From NCBI RefSeq assembly GCF_003443535.1, contig NZ_CP031947.1, positions 679,268 to 743,267 on the forward strand: 64,000 bases of DNA. Reading direction: 5' to 3'. The translations under genes were made by a program, and so were the position numbers. A model generated the notes under the pieces. The model was not told the DNA's origin and did no database searches. It was given only the letters and a program-made list of their open reading frames with translations. Of the stretch, positions 45,636 through 54,734 are shown piece after piece (positions within the stretch are counted from its first letter, which is position 1; the number at the start of each line of letters is the position of its first letter). This stretch comes from Ruegeria sp. AD91A (lineage in GTDB: Bacteria > Pseudomonadota > Alphaproteobacteria > Rhodobacterales > Rhodobacteraceae).

Positions 45636-46390
45636 TCAAAGCCAAAACAGGACGGTTGCCGCGAGTGCGATTGCCGACAGGAAGACCTTCGGGCATCCGT
45701 TTTATCGGGTCGCCACGCGCCGCCAGTCTTTGAGCCTGCCGAACATGATCTCGATCCGTTTACGCCGTTTGTAGCTGCGCTTGTCGTATTTCACGGCTTT
45801 CTTGCGTTGCTTTCGGCTTGGGATACAGGCGCGTATCCCTTTGTCTTTCAATGCTTCCCTGAACCAGTCGGCGTCATAGCCGTGGTCCCCGAGCAACCAA
45901 TCGACATCCGGCAGGCTACTCAGCAATCCCCGTGCGCTGATATAATCGCTGACTTGACCAGCGGTGACGAACAGATTGAGCGGTCGTCCCTGGCTGTCAC
46001 AGATGGCGTGCAACTTGGTGCTCATACTACCCCTGGTCCGGCTAATCAGGCGACGACGTCCCCCTTTTTTACGCCCATACTGGTCGCTGTTCGATGGGTT
46101 TTCAGATAGGTTGCGTCGATCATCACGGTCTTCACTTCGCTGTGCTTGGCAGCCAGACCTGCCATTATTCGGGCGAAGACGCCCTGTCACTCCACCGTTT
46201 CCAGCGGGTGTAGAGCGTTTTGTGTGGCCCATAGGCCGCGGGCGCCTCGCGCCCGCGCAAGCCATTGCGATTGATGAAGATAATCCCATTCAACACACGT
46301 TGGTCATCGACGGGGGGTGCTGTGTGACTTCGGAAAGAAAGGCTCAAGACGCGCCATCTGCGCGTCCGTCAGCCAGAAAAGGTCAGACAT
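45636..46390 (-). mobile_element. IS5-family insertion sequence relic (multiply frameshifted transposase)
   Basis: On the reverse strand the transposase starts at ATG 46390 (MSDLFWLTDAQMARLEPFFP) and is readable to FLSAIALAATVLFWL at 45636, but not in one frame. Shifts occur near 46316 (TPR/VDD) and near 46175 (SDRA/FARIMAG), and again near 46030, and a TAA replaces a Tyr codon near 45700. The longest piece (45702-46040) has STKLHAICDSQGRPLNLFVT and DVDWLLGDHGYDADWF with a catalytic Asp. The element is long dead. Confidence 0.8.
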
Positions 46391-46481
46391 GTTCGCCGCT
46401 TGGTTTTCCAACCGTGAATCATGACGCCAAGCGGAAATCAATGGGTCCTGACCCTTCTGTATCCCGGAACTGGTATCCTGC

Positions 46482-46517
46482 CCCCGTCACGGGTCCTGGC
46501 CGGGACCCGTGACGGGG
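46482..46517. other. Perfect 15-base hairpin
   Basis: CCCCGTCACGGGTCC (46482-46496) is inverted as GGACCCGTGACGGGG (46503-46517) with a six-base loop. It lies 22 bases beyond the stop of the LysR gene at 46539. No T run follows in either direction, so it may be a rho-independent-like barrier, a mobile-element relic or a protein-binding site. Confidence 0.6.
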
Positions 46518-46538
46518 TTGTGCGCGACGGGCTCGGTT

Positions 46539-47432
46539 TCATTCGCGAAGGTTCTGGGTTTGACCCAATAACCAATCTCTGAAAAACGCTGACGCACCTG
46601 ACTTTGATGTGCCTCTGGGTATTGCGATCTGATACCAGATGCATCGCACCGAACGATCGTCCAGACGCACCAACTGGCCCGAAGAAATCTCGCGTTGGCA
46701 AAGTATGTCGTCTGCAAGGATGACGCCTTCCCCGTCCACCGCTGCATCGATTGCAAGCGACAGGTCCGAATGGATGCGGCCTTTGCGCCAACCCTCGCTT
46801 TTGGGTTCGTGCGCTGCATACCACTTGTGCCAGGTCTCCTTTCCATTGTCGTGCACCAGTTCAGCGCGCTGCCAGTCAATGGCGGAACCCTCAGTTGGCA
46901 ACGCATCGCGTACGTCTGGTGTTGCTGCGGGATAGCCGTCAATCGGGAACAGGTTGTCCCGTTCCACCCCGCGTTTGGGAATCCGGGTTTCGAAGTGAAT
47001 GATCATGTCCGCTTGGCCTTCGCCAATTTGGGCTGGCGTCCATGCCGGCCGCAGATCGATTTCTATCCGGGGAAATTGACTGCAGAACTCGGTGATCCGC
47101 TTGCGCAGCCAAAGTGAGGCCAGCGCGGGCTCGGCGCTGACGACCAGGGTGCCGGACCTTGTCTTTCGCAACAGGATTTCACTGGCATCTGTCAAGGTCT
47201 GCATGCCGCTCGCGATCTGGGGATGCAGGTCACGACCATCGTCGCTCAGTTCGACCCGATTGCCGTGCCGAATGAACAATTCGGTGCCAAACCACAGCTC
47301 GAGGTTGCGAATGTGCTGGCTGACGACGCTGTGACTGACATTCAATTCGACCGCGGCCTTGGCAAAACTGGAGTGCCGGGCAGCAACCTCGAAAACGCGC
47401 AGCGCATTCAGGTGCCGGAGTGTGTTTTCCAT
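46539..47432 (-). CDS. LysR-family regulator (GcvA-like)
   Basis: A 297-residue LysR protein. The HTH is KAAVELNVSHSVVSQHIRNL at about residues 25-44 and the effector domain follows. The start HLNALRVFEVAARHSSFAKA is typical of the GcvA/AmpR branch. It is divergent from the transporter fusion gene at 47549 with 116 bases between, so it probably once regulated that amino-acid importer and the isochorismatase-like hydrolase. The gene itself looks intact. Confidence 0.85.
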   Translation of the reverse strand: MENTLRHLNALRVFEVAARHSSFAKAAVELNVSHSVVSQHIRNLELWFGTELFIRHGNRVELSDDGRDLHPQIASGMQTLTDASEILLRKTRSGTLVVSAEPALASLWLRKRITEFCSQFPRIEIDLRPAWTPAQIGEGQADMIIHFETRIPKRGVERDNLFPIDGYPAATPDVRDALPTEGSAIDWQRAELVHDNGKETWHKWYAAHEPKSEGWRKGRIHSDLSLAIDAAVDGEGVILADDILCQREISSGQLVRLDDRSVRCIWYQIAIPRGTSKSGASAFFRDWLLGQTQNLRE

Positions 47433-47548
47433 GAGTTCAGCGTAGGTAAAAGCTTCGCTGAGGGCAAGTTAAACCCGTTTTTCAGAAGGCCGTGGGAAAG
47501 TTAGGATTAAATCGAATTTCCCGCTTCCCGCGACCCATTGGAACCTGA

Positions 47549-48565
47549 ATGACCACTCCCACGCCCTTTGCCGACCCGAATGCCTCGCTTGTGGTGCGTG
47601 ACCTGCACATGTCTTTCGGCTCGGTTGAAGTCCTCAAGGGCGTTTCGCTTAGGGCCTGCGAAGAGGATGTGACTTCGCTCCTGGGGTCTTCAGGTTCTGG
47701 AAAAAGTACGTTTCTGCGGTGCATCAACCTGCTCGAAACCCCTACCTCCGGTCTAATTGCCGTTCACGATGAAGACATCATCATGGCCAAGGATCGCCAT
47801 GGCATGTCCCATCCGGCGGATGACAGACAGGTCGAACGCATCCGTGCGCGTCTGGCTATGGTGTTTCAATCCTTCAATTTGTGGTTGCGCATGACAGTGC
47901 TGGAGAACGAGATTGCCGGGCCAATACACGTGCTGAAGCAGCCACGCGCAGAGCCCATTGCACGCGCCTATTGCAAACCGTTCCTAAGTCCCGCCATCAG
48001 GGTCTATACCTACGTCTTCTGCGGCGCGCTGCTGCTGGTGCAGGTCTATCTGTTCTATTTCGGTCTTGGACAGTCTAAGGCCGTGCATGAAAGATTCCTG
48101 GGGGATCCGATCCTGAGCAGCCCGTGGTGGCGCGTGTTCACCGCGTTTGCGCAGAACACGGCAGCCTACACGACCGGCTTTTTGCGCGGGGTGATCGAAA
48201 CTACGCCGCACCGCGAAATCAAGGCATCAAAAGCCTGCGGCATGTCACCCTTCACCCGGATGCGTCTCGTGGTCCTGCCCAACGCTATCCGCCGCGCTTT
48301 ACCGGCCTATTCGAACGAGGTCATTTTCACGCTGCACGGCTCCGTCATTGCCAGCACGGTTATCTTGCAAGACGTGCCGGGCGTCGACCGATGGCTGAAC
48401 GGCCACTACTATCTTGCCTACAAGGGCTTGCTGACGGCGATGGTCTTTTACATGGCAATCGTGTTCCTGATCACTTTCGCCTTCAGATTGGTCGAAAAGC
48501 GCTTTCTCGGACACCTGCGACCCCGTGAAACATCTGAGTCTGGCACCGCAAGGGTCGCCGCCTAG
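47549..48565 (+). CDS. ABC ATPase N-terminal part fused in frame to permease C-terminal part (deletion fusion)
   Basis: The 338-residue reading frame joins two halves of an amino-acid importer. Residues 1 to about 140 are a HisP/OccP-type ATPase with Walker A GSSGSGKST (46-54) and Q-loop Q107 (MVFQSFNLW). The signature LSGGQ, Walker B and switch are missing. From about residue 141 it continues as a HisM/OccM-type permease (RVYTYVFCGALLLVQVYLFYFGLGQ split over the junction side) with its EAA loop (YTTGFLRGVIETTPHREIKA) but without the first membrane helix. An internal deletion spanning the end of the ATPase and the start of the permease gene explains this. It cannot hydrolyse ATP normally and is probably a dead transporter. 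Confidence 0.8.
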   Translation: MTTPTPFADPNASLVVRDLHMSFGSVEVLKGVSLRACEEDVTSLLGSSGSGKSTFLRCINLLETPTSGLIAVHDEDIIMAKDRHGMSHPADDRQVERIRARLAMVFQSFNLWLRMTVLENEIAGPIHVLKQPRAEPIARAYCKPFLSPAIRVYTYVFCGALLLVQVYLFYFGLGQSKAVHERFLGDPILSSPWWRVFTAFAQNTAAYTTGFLRGVIETTPHREIKASKACGMSPFTRMRLVVLPNAIRRALPAYSNEVIFTLHGSVIASTVILQDVPGVDRWLNGHYYLAYKGLLTAMVFYMAIVFLITFAFRLVEKRFLGHLRPRETSESGTARVAA

Positions 48566-48613
48566 CCACGATCTCAACACATCCTTCCGCAACCGCTATT
48601 GAAAGGTAATCCC

Positions 48614-49249
48614 ATGACCCAGTCCAGGAAAAGAGACCTGATCGAAGGCCGCGCCGCACTTATCGTCATCGACATCCAGAAATCGACCTTTGCACCAATC
48701 CCCGATGATAAGCGCGCCATCGCCCACATGCCGGACTATGCCGACCGCATGGCCCGTTCGAAGGTGGCCATCGACAAGGCGCGCGAGGTGGGTATTCCCG
48801 TCATCTTCATCCAGGAGATTCACCGTGCCAATCTGATTGACATGGGCCGCGAAACAGACGGGGACGAAGATGTGCACTGCCTCGATAGCAATCCACTGAC
48901 CGCCTTCGCGGAGGAAGAATTGGGCATGCGCCCCGATGACTACCGCATCTCCAAGCGCCGCTATTCTGCCTTCTACGGCACAGATCTCGAAATCCTGTTG
49001 AAGGGTCTCAAGGCCGAGACGCTGATCCTTGTTGGCGGGCTGACGGATGTCTGTGTGCACTACACCTTCGTCGACGCACACCAGGGCGACTACTTCTGTC
49101 GCGTGATCGAGGATTGCGTTGCGGGATCCAGTCTCGAGGCACATCAGGCGTCCCTCAAAGCGGTGGAATACCTCCAGCACGGGGCGGTCCGCAGCCTGGA
49201 CGAGGTCCTGTCGGCGATGCAGGGACAAGCGGAAACAAATGCAGGTTAG
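48614..49249 (+). CDS. Isochorismatase-like cysteine hydrolase
   Basis: The 211-residue protein has the catalytic triad of the family: Asp in ALIVIDIQKS (about residue 19), Lys in RISKRRYSAFYGT and Cys in GLTDVCVHYTFVDA. Relatives hydrolyse amides or ureido compounds (biuret, N-carbamoyl compounds, nicotinamide) or isochorismate. ATG 48614 (MTQSRKRDL) is preferred over an upstream TTG. It follows the defective transporter fusion by 48 bases, which suggests it acted on the compound once imported there. Confidence 0.8.
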   Translation: MTQSRKRDLIEGRAALIVIDIQKSTFAPIPDDKRAIAHMPDYADRMARSKVAIDKAREVGIPVIFIQEIHRANLIDMGRETDGDEDVHCLDSNPLTAFAEEELGMRPDDYRISKRRYSAFYGTDLEILLKGLKAETLILVGGLTDVCVHYTFVDAHQGDYFCRVIEDCVAGSSLEAHQASLKAVEYLQHGAVRSLDEVLSAMQGQAETNAG

Positions 49250-49281
49250 CCAGACCCTGATGGCGGCCGGGCTGCCTTCGG

Positions 49282-49670
49282 CGGGCCGTGGATGCGAACG
49301 GTGAAACTCTTGATGTCCTCGTCCAACCACGGCGGAGTGCCAAGGCAGCCCGGCGCTTTCTGAAGCGGCTGATTTCGCAATTTGGCGAACCCCGTGTTGT
49401 GACCACGGATAAGTTGCGAAGCTATTTCAAGCCGGTCCGCGATCTTGCGCCGGGTTCGGATCACCGAGCACACAAAGGGTTGAATAGTCGGATCGAAGGA
49501 TCACACAGACCCACTCGAAGGCATGAAAAGCTCATGGGGCGCTTCAATTCGCCTAAGCAAGCGCAAAGGTTCCTTGCCGCTCACGACCAGATCAACACTG
49601 TCTTTCGCCCTCGCCGCTATCAACCCTCCATCGTCTCATACCGTCACGCCAGAACCGATGCTCTCAGAAC
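49282..49670 (+). mobile_element. IS6-family transposase, C-terminal half
   Basis: From codon 49282 the frame reads RAVDANGETLDVLVQPRRSA and runs through LISQFGEPRVVTTDKLRSYF (second Asp), HKGLNSRIEGSHRPTRRHEK (Glu region) to FRPRRYQPSIVSYRHART. It has no N-terminal half in front. The sequence belongs to a different IS6 lineage from relic 1. Confidence 0.8.
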
Positions 49671-49914
49671 ACCGCGCACGCGGTGTGGCTGTACATTCGT
49701 TTCAATCTGGGCTTGCGGGAAGTCGAAGAGATACCGCTTCAGCACGGGATCTACGTGTCTCAAGAAGCTGTCCGGCGTTGGGTGATAAAATTCGGGCCGG
49801 GGGTTGCTCGAAACCTGCGGCAGAGACGGAAATGTCCTGATGATGTCTGGCATCTGGATAAAGTTGCCGTGTGAATCTCAGGTCGCAAGTATTGGCTTTG
49901 GCGCGCTGACCAGC
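49671..49914 (+). mobile_element. IS6-family transposase, N-terminal half, behind the C-terminal half
   Basis: The frame reads NTAHAVWLYIRFNLGLREVE, RRWVIKFGPGVARNL and CPDDVWHLDKVAV (first catalytic Asp), then a TGA and ISGRKYWLWRA before homology ends near 49914. This is where the preceding C-terminal half starts (RAVDANG). The two halves are thus in reversed order. Confidence 0.8.
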
Positions 49915-50415
49915 ATCGCGTCGTGCCGCACTGAAACTGACTCGCAGGGCATCAATGGTTCGCTCACTGGTCACCAAGGATTTCTCCCGGCTGCGTTTGG
50001 TTTCTTCGCTTTCAGGGCCTTCGATTTATTCTTCGGTTACAACATCCGGAATTGCACGGGTGCGCTGTTAAACCCATTTCTCGAATGTTCCTTGGGCTCA
50101 GCTTCATGGTTACAAAGCAAATCATTGATTGCCAAATTGCTTCTGGATCTACGGCGATTACCGTCATCCAATTCTACCAGTGCCCGACCGGCTTTCCGGC
50201 GAAACTCCAACCCAAGCATTCCGATTTCGCTTGCGAAGTCATCCATCCCGTCCAGTTCCAACGCGCCACGGGCAACCAAATTGATGAGCCCAGTACCCAA
50301 TACGATTTTCGGTATGTGCAGAACTCGCACATTGAAACGTGGGTTAAGCAACAAAATTTGTTGCAAAACGTCCGAAAGGCCACAAAGCTGTAGCTGAAGC
50401 CGAGTCAGTCGTTGT
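49915..50415. promoter_or_regulatory. Gene-poor stretch before the DeoR gene, with a palindrome
   Basis: No gene is recognised; weak frames exist on both strands (50052-50393 forward, 50037-50441 reverse) without family resemblance. CAACAAA-A-TTTGTTG at 50349-50363 is a perfect 7-1-7 palindrome about 50 bases before the DeoR start and may be its operator. Confidence 0.4.
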
Positions 50416-51231
50416 ATGTCCAAATCAAAAATGCGCAGCAAAAAAACGGATAAGGGTCAGAAGCGGGTTAAGAAATCCGACCGCCTGCGCGAGATATTGT
50501 TGGAACTGAAACTGCGACCTCATGTGCGTATCAGTGAACTGGCACGGCGGTTCAACGTATCAACAGAAACCGTCCGCAGAGATGTTGACGCTCTGTCTGT
50601 TGATGGTTTGATTGCGCGGGCGCATGGGGGGGCATCAGCCCCGGTGCAAGGTCATTACCCAAGCCTTGATGAACGCACAGGCGCCAGAATGGAAGAGCGC
50701 GAGAGGATCGGCATAACTGCTGCCGCTCTGATACAGGACGGCGAGTCAGTAATGATCGATTCTGGTTCCACCACCATCGAGTTGGCGCGTGCCCTGGCGT
50801 ATCGAGGAATCCATTGCACGGTCATAACAAATTCGATTCCAGTAGCTATGACCCTCGGCCACGGTGCTGCTGAAGTGCTGCTTTGTCCTGGCGAATATCT
50901 TGCAGCCGAGGCGGCAACAATCGGTTCGGAAACGCTGGCGTTTCTGTCCGGTTTCAATGTCGATCGCTGTTTGATTGGCTCGTCTGGCTTTTCAGAGGAA
51001 GGGCCATCAGAGTCGATACGTGGTTTTGCGGCCATCAAACGCATGATGCTGGCACGGGCCGCTACAAGACATCTGCTGATCGACTCAGACAAATTCGGCC
51101 GCAAGGGTCTGGCCCATGTAGGCAATCTTGAAGGATTGGATTCCGTTGTTACCGATACAAAACCAAAAGGAGAACTGCAGAGCGCAATATCCAGTGCCAA
51201 GGTCAAGATCCTTGTCGCTGATCAACTATAA
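50416..51231 (+). CDS. DeoR-family transcriptional regulator
   Basis: A 271-residue repressor-type protein. The HTH is VRISELARRFNVSTETVRRD at about residues 36-55, followed by the sugar-phosphate-binding-like domain (SVMIDSGSTTIELARAL, TNSIPVAMTL, IGSSGF). DeoR regulators usually sense phosphorylated metabolites. That fits a downstream transporter of phosphonate type and a HAD hydrolase. A lysine-rich tail of about 20 residues precedes the HTH; a later start is possible. Confidence 0.85.
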   Translation: MSKSKMRSKKTDKGQKRVKKSDRLREILLELKLRPHVRISELARRFNVSTETVRRDVDALSVDGLIARAHGGASAPVQGHYPSLDERTGARMEERERIGITAAALIQDGESVMIDSGSTTIELARALAYRGIHCTVITNSIPVAMTLGHGAAEVLLCPGEYLAAEAATIGSETLAFLSGFNVDRCLIGSSGFSEEGPSESIRGFAAIKRMMLARAATRHLLIDSDKFGRKGLAHVGNLEGLDSVVTDTKPKGELQSAISSAKVKILVADQL

Positions 51232-51283
51232 GGAAGAATGATAATTGGTGGCCGCAGAGGCTACGCATGATTGGGAGGAAGAC

Positions 51284-52258
51284 ATGAAGATCGATATCAA
51301 ACTACTGATTGGAGCATCAGCAATTGCACTCTTGTCGCTTGGCGGCACTGCTTCGGCGCAGGATTGTCCACGCGGTGATCTGGATGAGAGGTTCTGCGAC
51401 GCGGACGGTGATCTGATCGCGGACATTCCCACAGACCCTTCCGAGCAAATAGATCCTGACACATTGATTTTTGCCTACACCCCGGTTGAAGACCCAGCCG
51501 TATACAAAACGGCTTGGTCGGATTTCCTTGACCACTTGAAAGCAGAAACTGGCAAGGACGTTGTCTTTTTCCCGGTTCAAAACAATGCCGCTCAAATCGA
51601 AGCGATGCGTTCGGGACGTTTGCATATCGCCGGATTCAATACGGGCTCGAACCCATTGGCGGTGAACTGCGCCGGTTTCCGACCCTTCACAATTATGGCC
51701 TCGAAAGATGGGAATTTCGGTTATGAGATGGAAATCATCACCTATCCGGGTTCAGGCATCGAAAAGGTCGAGGACATCAAAGGAAAGCAATTAGCCTTTA
51801 CGTCGCCTACATCAAACTCTGGGTTCAAAGCGCCCTCGGCAATCCTGAAAAGCGACTTTGATCTTTTGCCGGAACGCGATTTCGAGCCCGTTTATTCTGG
51901 CAAGCATGACAACTCGATCCTGGGAGTTGCCAACAAGGATTACCTGGCGGCTTCAATTGCGAACTCGGTAAAATCGCGGATGATCTCGCGTGATGTGATC
52001 AAGGAAGATGATGTTTTAACGATCTATAAGTCGCAGACCTTTCCAACCACTGGGTTTGGCACCGTTTACAACCTGACGCCCGAGTTGCAGGAGAAGATCC
52101 GCAATGCCTTTTTCAGTTTCGAATGGGAGGGCACGACACTTGAAGCTGAGTTCTCGAAATCGAACGAAGGCCAGTTCCTTGAGATGACCTATCAGGAATT
52201 TTGGGATGTCATTCGGAAAATTGACGCTGCCAACGGTGTTTCCTACGCCTGCCAATGA
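51284..52258 (+). CDS. phnD: Phosphonate-type periplasmic binding protein
   Basis: A 324-residue precursor with a signal peptide ending at TASA near residue 24. The mature protein follows the PhnD fold: ALIFAYTPVEDP-like N terminus (LIFAYTPVEDPAVYKTAW), FNTGSNPLAVNCAGFRPF and FTSPTSNSGFKAP, the loop that holds the phosphonate group. ATG 51284 (MKIDIKLL) follows GGGAGG. The ligand could be a phosphonate, phosphite or an organic phosphate ester; symbol given for the family only. Confidence 0.8.
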   Translation: MKIDIKLLIGASAIALLSLGGTASAQDCPRGDLDERFCDADGDLIADIPTDPSEQIDPDTLIFAYTPVEDPAVYKTAWSDFLDHLKAETGKDVVFFPVQNNAAQIEAMRSGRLHIAGFNTGSNPLAVNCAGFRPFTIMASKDGNFGYEMEIITYPGSGIEKVEDIKGKQLAFTSPTSNSGFKAPSAILKSDFDLLPERDFEPVYSGKHDNSILGVANKDYLAASIANSVKSRMISRDVIKEDDVLTIYKSQTFPTTGFGTVYNLTPELQEKIRNAFFSFEWEGTTLEAEFSKSNEGQFLEMTYQEFWDVIRKIDAANGVSYACQ

Positions 52259-52318
52259 ACATTGGAAAATCCGGCGGGCCTGACAGGGCCCGCTATTCAT
52301 CCTAACTCGGGGCATCTT

Positions 52319-53107
52319 ATGCTGCGTCTTCAAAAGCTGACGAAAACATACAAGACCGGTGATCAGGCCTTGAAGGCCATTGATCTTGAGGTTCCAAAAG
52401 GACAGGTTCTTGCATTGATTGGGCCTTCGGGCGCGGGCAAATCGACCATGATCCGTTGCATTAACCGTTTGGTTGAACCCACAAGCGGGGGTGTCCTTCT
52501 GGATGAGGTTGACCTGACCAAACTCGGCTCGGGCGCGTTAAGGAAGGCACGCCGCGCAATGGGCATGATCTTTCAGGAATATGCCTTGGTTGAACGCCTC
52601 ACGGTTATGGAAAACGTTTTGTCGGGACGGCTGGGATATGTGGGGTTCTGGCGCAGCTTCCTGCGGCGGTACCCGCAGTCGGATGTCGACGAGGCCTTCC
52701 GCCTGCTTGATAGAGTCGGGCTGTTACACATGGCTGACAAACGGGCGGATGAACTGTCGGGGGGTCAACGCCAAAGGGTCGGTATCTGCCGCGCTTTGAT
52801 TCAGAACCCGAAACTTTTGCTGGTCGATGAGCCAACTGCGTCGCTGGATCCAAAGACCAGTCGTCAGATCATGCGCCTAATCACTGAGCTATGTCAGGAG
52901 CGCGGGTTAGCGGCCATTATCAATATCCATGACGTGGCGCTTGCCCAGATGTTTGTTCCCCGAGTCGTGGGTCTTCGCTTCGGCGAGATAGTATATGACG
53001 GCCTTCCAACAGGCCTGACCCCCGACAAGCTGACCGAGATCTACGGTGAAGAAGACTGGGAAGCGACAATCGAAAAAGTGGATGAAGATGTCGAGGCTGC
53101 GGAATGA
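52319..53107 (+). CDS. phnC: Phosphonate-type ABC transporter ATP-binding subunit
   Basis: A 262-residue ATPase of the PhnC group with Walker [11 protein letters not shown]-loop IFQEYALV, signature [15 protein letters not shown], Walker [13 protein letters not shown] and the NIHDVALA switch (His replaced in register as in PhnC proteins: INIHDV). ATG 52319 ([11 protein letters not shown]) is the family start. Its stop overlaps the first permease start. Confidence 0.85.
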   Translation: MLRLQKLTKTYKTGDQALKAIDLEVPKGQVLALIGPSGAGKSTMIRCINRLVEPTSGGVLLDEVDLTKLGSGALRKARRAMGMIFQEYALVERLTVMENVLSGRLGYVGFWRSFLRRYPQSDVDEAFRLLDRVGLLHMADKRADELSGGQRQRVGICRALIQNPKLLLVDEPTASLDPKTSRQIMRLITELCQERGLAAIINIHDVALAQMFVPRVVGLRFGEIVYDGLPTGLTPDKLTEIYGEEDWEATIEKVDEDVEAAE

Positions 53108-53919
53108 GCCATCGAGAGTTAGACGACATGTTGGGAAAAGGCTGGCGTAAACCTGCCTTTGTAAAAAAACCATTGCTCCGATGGGCTTTGATCCTGGGCT
53201 TTTTTGCTTACCTGATCGCGGCTTTCATGACCATCGATGTTGATTGGGGCCGGGTTTATGAAGGGCTGGACCGGGGATGGGCGTTTGTGCTGGCATTTAC
53301 CAGCCCGGACTTCGTTTCGCGGTGGTCAGACATTTGGAGCGGTCTGCTGGAGAGCATCATTATGACCGTAGCTGCGTCGGTCGTGGGCATCCTGATTTCG
53401 ATCCCAATCGGTTTGGGGGCTGCACGCAATATCGCCCCTTTGCCAGTCTACATAATTTGCCGTGGCATTGTCGCGATAAGTCGGGCTCTGCAAGAGATCA
53501 TCGTCGCAATTTTGCTAGTAGCCATCTTCGGCTTTGGTCCTCTGGCCGGATTTCTGACGCTGTCCTTCGCCACCATTGGTTTTCTCTCCAAACTTCTGGC
53601 CGAAGACATCGAAGCCATGGACAAGGTTCAGGCCGAGGCGATCAAAGCCTCTGGAGCGCGTTGGACTCAATGGATCAACTATGGAGTACAGCCGCAGGTG
53701 ATGCCGCGGCTTGTAGGGCTTTCAATGTATCGTATCGACATCAATTTCCGAGAAAGTGCAATCCTCGGACTGGTTGGAGCTGGTGGAATCGGCGCGACGT
53801 TGAACACCGCGTTCGACCGCTATGAATACGACACGGCAGCAGCCATTCTTATCCTCATCATTGGGATCGTCATGGCCCTTGAATATCTTTCGGGAATTAT
53901 CCGCGCGAGGGTTCAATAA
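53104..53919 (+). CDS. phnE: Phosphonate-type ABC permease, first subunit
   Basis: A 271-residue PhnE-family permease with about six membrane segments and an EAA-type loop ([20 protein letters not shown]). It overlaps phnC by four bases and the second permease by one base (TAATG), so translation is coupled. Together with the next gene it forms the channel. Confidence 0.85.
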   Translation: MSHRELDDMLGKGWRKPAFVKKPLLRWALILGFFAYLIAAFMTIDVDWGRVYEGLDRGWAFVLAFTSPDFVSRWSDIWSGLLESIIMTVAASVVGILISIPIGLGAARNIAPLPVYIICRGIVAISRALQEIIVAILLVAIFGFGPLAGFLTLSFATIGFLSKLLAEDIEAMDKVQAEAIKASGARWTQWINYGVQPQVMPRLVGLSMYRIDINFRESAILGLVGAGGIGATLNTAFDRYEYDTAAAILILIIGIVMALEYLSGIIRARVQ

Positions 53920-54734
53920 TGCCGGTACTTGAACGCAATGAAGTACAGGTTTGGCGACGTCGGACAACGGGTCAGAGTCTGGTTCGATGGTTCGGCTGGT
54001 TAATAGGCGTAGCGGTTTTTGTTTACTGCTGGCAACTCATCTCGGAATCGACGACCTGGTTTTTTGTCTGGGACGCGCCCCGCATCGCGAACGATATCTG
54101 GACCCGGGCAACACCTCCCAAATGGAGCTACATCACCCAGTTGGGCCGACCGATTTGGGACACTCTGAACATCGCGACCCTGGGGACAATCATCGCGTTG
54201 TTCATGGCGGTGCCGGTTGCCTTTCTGGCGGCCCGAAACACCACACCATCGGCTTTGTTCATCCGACCGATTGCCTTGTTAGTCATTGTCTCGACCCGCT
54301 CAATAAACTCACTGATCTGGGCGTTGCTACTGATCGCGATTATTGGTCCGGGCGTCTTTGCTGGTGTAGTAGCGATCGCCATCCGTTCTATTGGGTTTTG
54401 CGCCAAGCTGCTGTATGAGGCGATCGAGGAAATTGATCACACGCAGGTCGAAGCAATCACGGCAACCGGTGCTTCGCGCTGGCAAGTCATGGCTTACGGG
54501 ATCGTTCCGCAAATCCTGCCCGCTTTTGCAGGCATTGCTGTCTTCCGTTGGGATATCAACATCCGCGAATCCACAGTGCTTGGGTTGGTTGGAGCTGGAG
54601 GAATCGGTTTGCAATTGTCGGCCTCGCTCAACGTTCTGGCCTGGCCACAAGTCAGCCTGATCCTGATTGTCATCCTTGTCGCGGTAATGATTAGTGAATG
54701 GGTCTCGGCGAAAGTTCGAGGAGCGATCATTTGA
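53919..54734 (+). CDS. phnE: Phosphonate-type ABC permease, second subunit
   Basis: A second 271-residue PhnE-family permease, clearly paralogous to the first: both contain [21 protein letters not shown] text (here [20 protein letters not shown]) and an EAA-type loop (EAIEEIDHTQVEAITATGAS). Two different PhnE subunits are common in this transporter family. Its stop overlaps the TTG start of the HAD gene. Confidence 0.85.
   Translation: MPVLERNEVQVWRRRTTGQSLVRWFGWLIGVAVFVYCWQLISESTTWFFVWDAPRIANDIWTRATPPKWSYITQLGRPIWDTLNIATLGTIIALFMAVPVAFLAARNTTPSALFIRPIALLVIVSTRSINSLIWALLLIAIIGPGVFAGVVAIAIRSIGFCAKLLYEAIEEIDHTQVEAITATGASRWQVMAYGIVPQILPAFAGIAVFRWDINIRESTVLGLVGAGGIGLQLSASLNVLAWPQVSLILIVILVAVMISEWVSAKVRGAII

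Noticed and set aside
50037..50441. Reverse and forward frames (about 110-134 codons) before the DeoR gene
   Set aside because: Neither shows domain features and they overlap each other; the region is better described as non-coding.
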